DNA of 64,000 nt from positions 68,604,001 through 68,668,000 of the forward strand of contig JARKIP010000005.1 in assembly GCA_029990175.1 (NCBI GenBank). Direction: 5' to 3'. Under the pieces are notes generated by a model. It was not told the DNA's origin. It saw nothing but the letters and a program-made list of their open reading frames with translations, and searched no databases. The stretch is from Petunia secreta (lineage: Eukaryota; Streptophyta; Magnoliopsida; Solanales; Solanaceae). Shown one piece after another: positions 32,280 to 43,205 of the stretch (its first letter is position 1; every line of letters begins with the position of its first letter). A program made the position numbers and the translations under genes.

Positions 32280-33316
32280 GAGAAATTACCTAAAATGCAC
32301 CCTGAACTTGTCCCGAAAAACCATTTTCCCCCTTAAACCTTACGGGCGACCTAGTCCCCCCTATGCTTGTCCGAAGTGAATTTATCATCCTCATAACACA
32401 CATATAACCAGTCACATTGTGGGAGGTGTTTTACACTCGCTCCATGTCACTGCCATGTCATTGCCACATCAGATTTCTGAATTTTCTTTTCCATATCAGC
32501 AAAGTTCTTCTTCTTCACTACCATATTTACCAATCGCCAAAACCACTACAACATCACCGCCACACCACCGCCATATACACATCTTCCACCACCCAAAATT
32601 AAAACAACCACCATTGATTTCATTACTCCTACCAGCAAAACACAAACAACCGCCATAAATTTATCATTCGCCATCAAAATCAAACCCACCAACAAAAACC
32701 ATAAACACCACCACCACACTTTTCAACACCTACCAGCAACCCCGCGCCCACCTCCCAAAAAAAAATTACACCATCAGTACTAACACTATCAAAAATCACA
32801 ACCTCCCAATTTCAATACTTATTGTCAAAAGCCACCACCAAAACTCACCATCAAAAATGGAGTTTGAAAGGTTTTCTCTTTCGTCCACCAATAATTATTA
32901 TGTACAGACCAAGTTTCATAAATAAATTTGATGTTTTGTAATAGTGTTATGAGATAGAAGTTAATGGTGAGGTGAAAAGAATTAGTAGTAGTAAAGAAAT
33001 TAATTTCTGTGATGAAAAATTGGAGGAGAAGAAGATTTTGGGGGGGGGGGGGGGGGGCGATGGGGTGTTCTGATGAAGACGAATCAAAGGGGGTGGGGGA
33101 GGCAAATAAAATATATTTTTCTTTTACTTTTGTAAAAAATAATTTTATTTTTCTGAAAAACGCGCCTATTTATTTTCCATGTCAGCATTTAGAGCCTAAG
33201 AAGGGGATGAAAAATTCACTTCGGACAAGCATAGGGGGGAACTAGGTCGCCCGTAAGATTTAAGGGGGAAAATGGTTTTTCGGGACAAGTTCAGGGTGCA
33301 TTTTAGGTAATTTCTC
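32280..33316. mobile_element. Non-autonomous MULE with ~115-bp inverted ends and 9-bp target duplications
   Basis: The left end starts GAGAAATTACCTAAAATGCA, and the right end is its inverse complement, with near-identity over about 115 bp including the CACTTCGGACAAGCATAGGG inner part. Both sides are flanked by the perfect 9-bp duplication AAATATAAA (32271-32279 and 33317-33325), diagnostic of Mutator-type insertion. The 1037-bp element has no transposase. Its interior is CA/CCACC-rich on the left and G-rich on the right, with an 18-G run at 33040-33057, and no recognisable host gene fragment. Confidence 0.9.
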
Positions 33317-33325
33317 AAATATAAA

Positions 33326-34100
33326 CAAAAATTCAAATAGTTACATCGTCATTCGTCAATTTCAAGGTGTGACTATTAAAGGCTAGATAAACCTAAATGC
33401 AAAAATAAAAAATTTCCTCACCTCTTTAAGAAAGTAATAATACTACTTTGGACTTCATAGAATTTGAAAGTATTATTTGAAATATTACTTAAAGTTTTTG
33501 TTTGTTTATAGGAATTGTGCAAAATTTGAAATCCAAAACTTCAAATTCCCAAATTTGGTTGAGAGTAGTATTTGAAAGATTTGGAGGAAAAACTTTTTCT
33601 TACTCACAAAATTTCAACTTTTTTTTCAAGTGAAATGTATATCAAAACACAATTTCAAGTTTCAAAAATTAGTTTTTCAACTCAACTTCAATTACTCAAA
33701 TTTTTGAGTTTCAACCAAATCTATGTCCAGACACTAGCTTAGAAGTTGTGTTAAGGGCGAAATTACGACCTCGCAAAATTTAGGTGTATATTGGAAAAAA
33801 CAGCTTAAATTCATATAGTATTCCTTTTTTTCAACCTTATAAAATTAAACTAGAGAAGGCAGTAAATAAATAAAATTCTGCAGATTCCAATTAAAGCTAG
33901 ATAATGAAATATAGTGACAAGCCGCAGCAGTAGAAAGAGGAAGAAGATTTCAGAATTTTCGTTATTGAGGTTAAGCATTTTTTTTGTGCGCTCGTCATGT
34001 TTGACATAATGCTTCAATGAAGTAAAAGTAAATTTGGATTTGATCTGATTTTTATAGTTGTAATTACATGACTATAATGACATGTCTTTGTCTTGCCACA
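33326..34100. other. Intergenic DNA, possible MITE-like sequence, no gene seen
   Basis: No ORF of note. The part at about 33480-33750 has repeated TTTGAAAT/ATTTCAAA segments, CAAATTTGGTTGAGAG and near its end TTTCAACCAAATCTATG, which could be inverted ends of an old MITE. No target duplication was confirmed. Confidence 0.35.
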
Positions 34101-34101
34101 A

Positions 34102-34300
34102 GGGCTTTAGGCTAGTGGTAACGGGTAAAAGTTCAACTTGTGATGTGTGGCTGAGGCGTACGTCATTAGTTCGAATCCCATCGCATACAAGAACCTTTTA
34201 TTTGAGTCGAGACGAGTAGAGTATAGGGTAGGCTCATTATCCACCGAGTGTCGAACCATGCGCCATTTTCCCTCTGTAATTTTTGGTTGTAAACAAAATG
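34102..34300 (+). mobile_element. tRNA-derived SINE
   Basis: A Pol III promoter of tRNA type is visible: A box TTTAGGCTAGTGGTAACGG (34106-34124) and B box AGTTCGAATCCC (34168-34179), about 60 bp apart. The cloverleaf itself is not foldable as a tRNA. A body of about 110 bp follows (GAGTCGAGACGAGTAGAG...). The family (a Solanaceae SolS type is likely) and the exact 3' end are uncertain; no target duplication was confirmed. Confidence 0.55.
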
Positions 34301-34764
34301 TCATACTTTGAGTCTTCTCATTAGCTTTTAGGACTGAATTATAGTACCAACTATCTAATCTTGAAAGATGAGGCGAAAGCGAAAAGCCCTTTTATTTATT
34401 TAAGGAATATTAATTTCATAAAATTGAGATTGCTTTGGGTCAACCGCTCTCTGTATTTTAAGTACTTTTTTTTAGTATCTAGTCTAGTTTGCGCGCACCG
34501 TAATTTTACCGTGTACGTGCTACCTTCCACCAGAACACGTACTAGTTAATTCTATCTACCAAGGTTTTAGCAGTTGGGAAGTATTGGCATTTTACCGAAT
34601 ACCACTATGATTTTGTTGGCATGGAGTGTTTCTAACAAATGTTACCTTAAAAACCAGATTTTAGGATCAAATAATTTTGGTCTCCTTGATTTACTGCTAA
34701 TAAACTAAATAGGTAATGCTTCACGTTCAGAGAATGTGATCACTGAACCATAAAAATAAATAAA
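34301..34764. other. Intergenic, no gene seen
   Basis: The sequence upstream of the TAF1B-like pseudogene shows no obvious TATA box at a convincing distance. No other feature is recognised. Confidence 0.4.
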
Positions 34765-37700
34765 ATGACAGAATGGATTCAAAGACAATGTGAGGTTTGT
34801 GGATGTGTATCCTTTAGTGATGGTGGTGATGGATTCTTCTATTTCACTCGTTGTGGCTCTCAAGCAAATGACATCATTGACACTGGTGTTTATGAGGATG
34901 ACGTTCAATCCAGACGGGAAAATATACTCTGCCAGTCAGCGTCCTGCTCCCACCCTGGTCAGTCAAGTTGATCATATATCCCAGGTTATGCTTTCACAGT
35001 CGCTGCATCTGGACAGTTTCAAAACCTTCGATGACTATGAGGTCGATAATGAAGGTGCTGGAGTCGGGCCTAGTGAGTTTGGGCCGTCCCAAAGTTCCTT
35101 AACGTATACAGATTATTATTCATTAATCCGTTTTAGGTATGTTATGGGGTTACAAGTTATGATCCAATTACAGTGTAAGGCTTTGGTGGAGGAATTTAAT
35201 GCCCGCTGATTGTTGGGCTTGCGGGACCTATATGGCTGTGATATTTGGCACTAAAAGGTTATGGCGGATGAGTGGGCAGACAGTGTCATTCATGAATCAG
35301 AATCTCAAACTCAAGGTACTTAAAATCTTAATTGATTTAACTGTTAAAATGCAGCAGAGGCCACTTCTTGTTTTATTTGTTGTTTCTCTATGTTCATATT
35401 AGAAGATTAGATTTTATCCATGTCCTAGTATAGCACATTTGACTAAAGTACGATGATGCTTGTTTTCATTTGCACTAAATTTCATACACTTGTGACTAAT
35501 CTCCTGAACCTTGTAAAGTGCACGACTAGTTATTCAGTGTATTCCTACTATGTAGTGCTGCATGTCAAAGATGTATTATGAGAGAGCAATGTTCCTCTTG
35601 GTTGTTGATTCTTTTGCTTTTACATTTTATCATGTAAAGCAAGAACATTCTCCAGTCTATCTTCTTTACATGATAGCTGGATGGAGTTGTGACAACATGA
35701 AAGCCATAACGTTTAACGAAGTGAGCACATTTTCACAATCAAGTTACTTTAGTTGAGCTGAGTTGAACTTTAGGATATTACGTATGCATGCAGTGTCGTT
35801 GCTCTATGTCACTCCCCTCTCTTTTTCCCTGATTCTGGTGCTTATTGCAGGGGAAATAGATAGTGCTATGCTTAGTGGCATCAAGAAAGCAGAACCACAC
35901 AATTTACTCGGTAAAAGGGCAGTAACTATATGGCAGAAATCTCTATTCAGCATTATTCCGTTATCTTGTTCGCTTGCTATCTCTTTTCTTTCTTGTCACA
36001 TGGCAAGGGAGGCAATCCTACCAACGGATATATTGAAGTGGGCACTAGAAGGAAAGCTCCCATATTTTGCTGCTTTTCTTGAAATTGAGAAGCAGCTCGG
36101 ACCTCCTTCAAGGGCATGCCCCATCAGTACAAGCTGTATGTTCAAGCCTATCCAACCTATCACCTTGCAAAAGTTAGAGTTCCTTGCAGCCTCCATTTCC
36201 CGGAGAATAGGCTTGGAATTACCTCCAGTAAACTTCCATGGCATAGCTTCCCATTATCTCAAGCAGTTATCTCTTTCTGTTGATAAAATTCTTCCACGGG
36301 CATGCCAAGTGTATGAGTGGTCTATGCCTCCGGAGTTGTATTTATCAGATAACGAGTTAAGGCTGCCTTCTCATGTTTGTGTGATGTCTATTCTGGTGGT
36401 AACAATGAGGATACTTTATGATCTAAATGGTGGAAAATGGGAGACCATTTTATCTTCTTGCAGTGGTTTAGCACCGGCTGGTGGGAATGGAATTGGAGAG
36501 CCGAGTTTGAGTTGCAATACAAAAGGCAGTGATGCTGAGAAGGACTTGGCTTCTCAAGATTCAGATCCTCAAAATAGTAAACCAGACATGAATCAATCTG
36601 ATTTTGATGCTTTTGAGCACTTGAAGATTCTTGAAGCGAAATACTATGAGCTCAGCTATACATATGGTAATTGCATTATCACTATGTTTTTCTAGAAGAT
36701 GTAGTAATGGTATGTCGTTATAAGTTGAATAGCAACTTAACTTCTTTGAATTGTATCTTTTCTTGTTGTATCAGATTTTTCAAAAGATTTACGATCATAT
36801 CTTCAGTACTGCAAGGATGTGGTTTTTGCTGGACTGGAACCTTCTTATGAAGATCATGAAGAAGAAAAGATAATAGAGGATATGTTGGACTTTTATCAAA
36901 GCCTGGTTGTGTTTGACGGAAGAAAAATCTTGCATCGATGCCTGTGAAAAATACATTTGGCCAAGACGTGATAGGTGGCCTAATACCTATCAACGTTCTT
37001 TCCAACATCAGCAAAGTCTACGTCATTGATAGAATTGATGTTGTTTCCGTTGGACTACTTCAATAAATGGTGGTATATGTTTGTTCTTATATGTATCTTT
37101 ACTCCATTTGATCAGGTTCACTTTGAATTAGGTGTTTCTTAGTTATGGTTTAGAGTTACTTATCTGAAGTTCCTGTCTAGAGTTACTCCATAATTAGGTG
37201 TTTCTTAGTTATGGTTTAGAGTTCTTAGTTCTTAGTTATGGTTTGATTACAAAACTAGGACTATTTGTGGGCACTCTGTTCCGTTTTAGGTATACTGAAT
37301 TATCCAGTAACTGAACCATATTATGGTGGAATTACCCACGGCACTTAGTTACGAATACTTGATGGAAAATATTGAGCTTCGTGCAGAGATCAGTTTATTA
37401 CCTGTGTTTGCCTTATTCTTGTACATTGTCAGTTTAACCGATTTGATACGAATGAGTTTTCACCAGTACCTTCTTTCTCTTGAGTAGGAGTTTCTGTATA
37501 TTTAGAAGATTAAGATATATGGAAAGAGACTAATCAAAAAAAATATGCAGAAAGAACCAATATCTGTCTATGAGCAAACTCTCACAGTGTAGACTGCTAA
37601 AAGGTTCTTTCTTGCATTAGTACCATTAATTTATATTCTCTATGATACTGTCCTCCGTTCACTCAACTGGACAGTGAGTGCTATCTGTCACTAAGAGCAA

Positions 37701-38544
37701 GCTATAAGACTAAGAGTTGTAGATTTGCTTGATGACTAGTATATCATGACATTGTCCAAAACAGTATCACATGACCGCCTTCTCGATCAACAGTATGATC
37801 CGTTCTCTATGGAAGTAATAAATGACAATTAGAAGTATCAAAAGGAGCCTTGTCCACATATTTCTTGATTGTACAAGAGATTAATCTTTTATCATTTCTT
37901 ATCTTCCTCAACTTGAAAGTTCCGTCTGCTGGGACTGAAAGTTTCTTTCATTCCCAAGTAATATCAGCATCATACTCGTCTATACTTATTTAATAATGTA
38001 ATTGGTTGATTTTAGGCTGAAGAAGCATCAGATGTCTGCAAAATACACGAAGAGAAAGCAAGAAATTTAGTATCAAGGTGCGAATGCAACATGTCACCGG
38101 ACGATGGTGATTGTGATGCAGTTAGTTGCTCAATATGTGGTTTCGCGAGAAAGCCTTATTCCCCTACTAAAAGACACGGAGATCGACCCTCTGCAGAGTT
38201 GCATAAGGAGATAGCATTACGGAAACTGAATTCAAATATGCAAGAAAACAGATTCGGTTATATTCCACCAAGAAAATATGTGAAGAAAAAAGGCTACATC
38301 AGGTATGCTAGAAAAAAAAAGATGGTGCCTATACTTATGCCACACATGCTGGTTATTAGATATTGCTTCGGTCTTGTGCTAAAGTTGCACAAGTAGATGT
38401 TAGGACAATGCATGTTGGAGTATTGTCTTTTGAGAAAAGATTAGAAATGCTAGAAAGAAGGATAGCTTATTGCTTAGCTAATACAGAGGGCTTCCTAATG
38501 ACTTGTGACTTTTATCGTGAGTACAAAGAAAATCCAGATGCATG
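34765..38544 (+). pseudogene. TAF1B-like (RNA polymerase I initiation factor subunit B) pseudogene with introns
   Basis: Exon 1 (34765-35315) starts MTEWIQRQCEVCG with the N-terminal zinc ribbon and reads SQANDIIDTG. Frameshifts follow near 34900 and stops near 35207 and 35258; later blocks are VSQVDHISQVMLSQS, YVMGLQVMIQLQCKALVEEF and MADEWADSVIHESESQTQ. Exon 2 (35851-36666) is open: IDSAMLSGIKKAEPHNLLG, LPPVNFHGIASHYL and LRLPSHVCVMSILVVTMRIL. Exon 3 (36775 to about 36905) joins in phase (DFSKDLRSYLQYCKDV). Exon 4 (38016-38544) has QENRFGYIPPRKYVKK and LRSCAKVAQVDVRTMH. The third zinc-ribbon Cys is Phe. TAF1B/Rrn7 proteins are TFIIB-like factors for rDNA transcription (Arabidopsis MEE12). 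Intron retention means a DNA-level copy. Confidence 0.8.
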
Positions 38545-39329
38545 ATTCAATTGCTTTCTCAAAGTTCCAGATACATGATTCAGTTGTTTTCTCAAAGTTC
38601 AATTACGAATAAAAACACCAAGTGAAAAATCAAAATAAGGAAAATATATTCCACAAGGACAAACACCCAAAGATAACAACTACAACAGAATCACGAAACT
38701 AGAAAAAAAGAACACGAAATTACAAAAGCAAAATGAGACGTCCCTTTAACTATCCCCACAACTTCAATGTATTCCGCTTGGAACATAAGGTCATGGGTCA
38801 CTCCTTACCCCATATACGATAAATATAATTTGAACCATATGAATACAGAATTTACCAATAACTGATTTTTTAAATATAATTTATTGGATTGTGGATTATG
38901 CCGAACCCATCCAAACCCCTGCATTCAGCCTCCAAAACGAAAAGAAAAAGGAAAGAATTGTCTATGGTGCAAAATCCTATCCATAAACACACACAATAAG
39001 ACCACTCCAAACACACACTTTAGAGTTTCTCATAGTTTCACACGGAAATAAACGCAATTGCCTAACTCAGAACATTAACTTTTCTCTTAAATATACTCAT
39101 CAAATGCATCTACCTCTTTTTTTCCTTTTAACGTCATAAATAGTGATAGATATGCTTCATTAAGGAGTTCAAATTGGATAGTTATAATTTGCCCCTTCTT
39201 TAATTCCATGTTACATAGTTCATTTTGCCTTAATGTCTTATATGATCTATTCCAACATTGTATAAGTATATATAAATTTTTTGTACGAGTTTTTCTAAAA
39301 TACATTAAAACTTCGTAAAATGCTAAAAA
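38545..39329. other. Intergenic, no gene seen
   Basis: Begins with a short duplication (GATGCATGATTCAATTGCTTTCTCAAAGTTC-type unit, copies near 38537 and 38570). The rest is AT-rich with no recognisable coding. Confidence 0.4.
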
Positions 39330-39575
39330 GAATATTAAACAGGATCAGTTACACAAAAAAGACATCTGTTTCTTGAACGCAAAAGGATTACTTTTGCTGC
39401 CAAAAATAATATCAAACAGAATCAGTTACACAAAAACACATCCGTTTCAAATAGGATACGTTAAACAAAAAACACATACGTTTCTTGAATACGGAATGCT
39501 GCCAAAAATAATACTATCAAACAAGATTAGTTATACAAAAAACACATCCGTTTCTTGAACACAGAAAAAGATTAC
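39330..39575. repeat. Local tandem repeat, about three to four units
   Basis: A unit with GATCAGTTACACAAAAAA, CACATCCGTTTCTTGAACAC and GCTGCCAAAAATAATA recurs three to four times with deletions. No ORF of note. Confidence 0.6.
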
Positions 39576-40492
39576 TTCTGCGGTCGGTGGGTGTTGTTTC
39601 TGACGTAATCTCTGAAGTCTTTCTTTCAAACACTTCTATTTTTTCTTTTTCCATTCTTTTAACGTTTACTCGTAGATATCTGAAGTTTGTTTCTAACGTT
39701 ATCTGTGAAGTCTTTCTTTCTAACAGTTACTTCTTCCATTGCTTTTAAAAAAAATATAACCAATAGCATTTAATTTATATTCATCGATAGTGTAGTGAAA
39801 CGTTTACACTACAAGCAACCTAACCTCCTACCCACTAACGAATAACGATTGAGGAAACTAGCAACGAATATTGCTTTTAGTACAAGAATTGAAGAAGTTA
39901 ACAGTCACAGAGACCAAGCTCCTATGCAGTTTAGAATTGTTACCACCTCCACTCTTGGTTTACTTCATTACTTTAATACACTCTTACTATATCTACCGAG
40001 GCACATTAAAACAGAAAAACGAAATCTACAAACTTTTACCAACATTTAAGATTTGCTATGCAAAGTTTGATTTCCTAGCTAGCTACGGGCTACGGCTTGA
40101 TAATGTATTTGAAAGATGAACAAAAATGAAGCATTCTCTTGTATTTAATTCATAAGCATTGACTTCATATCCATAAAAGACAAATTATATGTTGGTTGAA
40201 CTAAATAGCTGTCGAGAAAATATATAATGAATTCTACAATAAAGATAGCTGAACTGGAACATTCTCTACATTCAACCTATTACACAAAACAATTTATTTC
40301 TATTTGAGTTATATATAATATTAATGGAAGGGATGGAATTCATTAATTACTCGATATTCCCTAGTTGAACATCAAACAAAATTGTCTGCCAGGTCATCAA
40401 CTTGAAACAAAGAACATCTTATTTCATCGAAAAGCTCGGAAATGAATTAATTTCTTTTAGAAGAAAAAAAACATATAAGAGAAATGATTAGG
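39576..40492. other. Intergenic, no gene seen
   Basis: Contains a short duplication of TCTGAAGTCTTTCTTTC (near 39610 and 39706). Two overlapping frames of 66 and 82 residues at 39849-40119 have no recognisable motif. Confidence 0.4.
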
Positions 40493-40612
40493 TTAGCAGT
40501 CTAGTGGCATCGGTTGGAGTCTTCTACACAAATGGTTTGCAGTTGATTCTCACTGTACTATTCCTCCTTTCCTTAACAGCAGAAACTGTCTTGAGCAATT
40601 ACTCTTTTTGAA
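40493..40612 (+). mobile_element. Possible degenerate SINE
   Basis: A-box-like TTAGCAGTCTAGTGGCATCGG (40493-40513, given as two parts: TTAGCAGTCTAGTGG and CATCGG) and B-box-like GCAGTTGATTCTCAC (40540-40554) are about 45 bp apart. The 3' part is T-rich. The match is weaker than for the SINE at 34102, and no target duplication was found. Confidence 0.35.
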
Positions 40613-40815
40613 TCCATACATAAATGGAAGGGTATCATTTATATTTTTATTAAAAAATGGTATTGGATCTGTTAGTAGGCCAAAAATATGTACAGATACA
40701 TGCATATATGGGTGTATAAAGACAACTGTGTTACAAGCACTACATGTTCTCTTGCCAGAAAATTTTGCTTCACATTTGTGCCTCCCAAAGACCTGTTACG
40801 TACAGTATTACTTGA
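40583..40815. repeat. Diverged direct duplication, left copy
   Basis: From CTTGAGCAATTAC through TGTACAGATACATGCAT to CTTGCCAGAAAATTTTGCTTC this matches 41845-42110 with many substitutions and indels. The offset is about 1.26 kb. A 97-residue chance frame over it is not kept in the other copy. Confidence 0.5.
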
Positions 40816-41844
40816 ACTGTTTTTTATCTTTTCTTTTTTGGTTTGTGGGTTTTGGGAAAGGTGTTGATTTGGATCGAATTGTACTTGATGTATGTCCTTA
40901 GTGTCAAATATGAACCATGGAGGAGTATCGTGAAATGGTTAGAATCTCTTAATCCTTAAAACTTAAGTAGAGATCTCGCTGTTGAACATTCGCATCATCA
41001 CTACCTTGTTGGTTTTTTTTCTTTTTTTTTTATCTTCCTTTGTTGTAGCTTTAGAGTACATTTTATTAGTTGAAGAGCTCACTTATAAGACCTAGATCAC
41101 AAAGAGAGTGGGTGGTTAAGGGGAAAAACTCATTTGTTCAGCTTGGTGTTCATGTCAGACCAATAAATATATGATATATATGGTACTAATATTTTTCAAT
41201 AAATGTATGATATTTGGTACTAATATTTTTGTTAACAATATTTTATTTGAAACTTATTGACCCGATTTATCCGAATTGCGATGAGTAGGCCCACTATGAG
41301 TGCTCAATACCAATAAATTTTATGTTTGTAAGGCTCCAATATGAGAGTTCTAGTCAAAAATAGAGGGATCCCAATTATCTCAGCACACCTCTTTGTACAA
41401 ACTCAGTGTAATTTCATTGAACTCACAAAGTTCTTGTTGGTAGAACATTGATAACTTATCCTTATTACTTCACCGTCCAAGACATTACTGATCAATAAGA
41501 TACTTATATACCCCACCCTTTGGTCTTTAGACAGGTTTGGAATAATGGAACAATATGGATAGTAAAGATTCGTATAACTATCTCGAGTTTACTTGGGATT
41601 GAACCGTACTTATTGTATACACCAATGCTAATTCCAAAAAAAACAAAAGACCCCATGAATCTGAAACTCATATTGTTGACCTCAAGTTTTTCAAATTCTC
41701 ATACAAATTTGGCTACCTTACCCAACCACAATGTTACTATACATACCTACGTAGGGTAGGCCTCTCATACAAGTATTTTTATTCATTTTGGCTATGTCTT
41801 GTATCTTTAGGACAATTCCCTTTGCACATATTGTTTACATGCAT
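40816..41844. other. Intergenic, no gene seen
   Basis: Separates the two duplicated segments. Short frames such as 41520-41759 carry no recognisable motif. Confidence 0.4.
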
Positions 41845-42110
41845 TTGTCTTGAGCACTACTTTTTTGAATCGTTATATAATAGGGAGGGACTCTTTATAT
41901 TATTATTTTATTTTATTTCATTTTTTCACTTGTTTTTGTTTTTGCTCTATTTTGGGTGTTGGATTTCTTGATAGCCCATAACAATTTGTACAGATGCATG
42001 CATGGGTATGCACATAGTTACAAAGAAACTAGATTTACTGCGAACCTTACATGTTCTTTTGCCAGAAAATGTTGTTTCATATTGTAGATTTGTGTCTCCA
42101 AAATACTACC
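41845..42110. repeat. Diverged direct duplication, right copy
   Basis: Counterpart of 40583-40815, sharing CTTGAGCACTAC, TGTACAGATGCATGCAT and CTTTTGCCAGAAAATGTTG. Both copies lie in otherwise featureless DNA. Confidence 0.5.
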
Positions 42111-42787
42111 ATAATAACGATTTAATTTTTCTCGCTTTATTTTTATTTTAATGGGAGAGGGAGTTGGGTGAGGTCAAGAACAAGGGGTTACATGTCACTG
42201 CATCAACCATTTTCATCGGATTGTGTTTGAGTTCAGTACTTAATTAGTTAGAAGCATGTAACGTAATCATAGCACAATCAAAAATAGACCTGTCGTATGT
42301 GAATGGAGAAAACCGAACATCTCAAAAATAATTGTAGTCTACTACTAGAAAATACTGATTACTCTCTAATGTTCATTTGTTTCCTTTTTTATCTCCTATG
42401 TCATCTCACATAGGAGGGGACGAGGGGTTAGTATTATTTTCAATTTTCTTCCACCTGCCTCAGCCTTTTAACCTATCTTATTAACAAAGAACAACTTAAA
42501 ATATTAAGAATTCATTGATCTGTTGTCCCGAACGTTTACAAAGATAAAGATATATAATTAGAATTACTACAAAGAGAAAACAAAAGAAAAATAAGAAAAG
42601 ACTAATTTAAGAACTTTTAAGGATCCGTACTGAATAATAATTTATATACGGATATATATGTGTTGTTCAAGTCAAATGATTTTCTATCAGCCTCCATATT
42701 TCCATATCCCATTGATTGATTTAGATTTAAAAAGAAAACTTACTAACAGGGGTCAACTACAATTTTTGTTGGAATCATCAGCGAGCA
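42111..42787. other. Intergenic, no gene seen
   Basis: AT-rich; a short repeat of CTCCTATGTCATCTCACATAGGAGG-type inverted sequence near 42391-42417 could form a hairpin. No gene. Confidence 0.4.
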
Positions 42788-42960
42788 GGGGCGAAACTAT
42801 CTTAGGGAAAGGGTGTCACGGAATACTGCTTCGTCGAAATTTTTTATTAAGTACATATATAAATATATAAAAATCTACAATATGTTGGTATAAATATAAA
42901 ATGTGAAACTGCTTGAAACAAGAAGTGATAGTGGTGCAGTGGTTATGCGCCAATTTGTTC
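42788..42960 (+). mobile_element. Left part of a Solanaceae short repeat split by the LINE
   Basis: Contains CAGGGGCGAAACTATC and TTCGTCGAAATTTTT, as in a common Solanaceae interspersed repeat I remember, then AGTGGTGCAGTGGTTATGCG (42930-42949), which resembles a Pol III A box. The LINE's poly(T) follows. What looks like the continuation, with the B-box-like CGAGTTCAATTCC, lies across the LINE at about 56457-56545. Confidence 0.4.
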
Positions 42961-43205
42961 TTTTTTTTTTTTTAATTTTGGTTAAATATAAATTTTATTT
43001 CAACCAAAATGTTCACATTTACCAGTAGGCCAAGTGCTGACCACTAGCTCTCTAAAATAATGACTATAAGTGATTAAATGACTAACTAATTCACTTGAGT
43101 TATAACATTCAATTGTATCTCACCCTAACATAGATGTTGTCTAAGACATATGCGACTATTATCTGACTACTATTTAACCAATTCTGCAGGTGCTTCAAGC
43201 TAAGG

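Noticed and set aside
33040..33057. G-quadruplex regulatory element
   Set aside because: The 18-G run could form a quadruplex, but it is a simple mononucleotide tract in a non-autonomous transposon with no gene nearby.
39849..40119. Host genes of 66 and 82 residues
   Set aside because: The two overlapping frames have no recognisable domain, no promoter signal and no similarity to each other or to known families that I can see.
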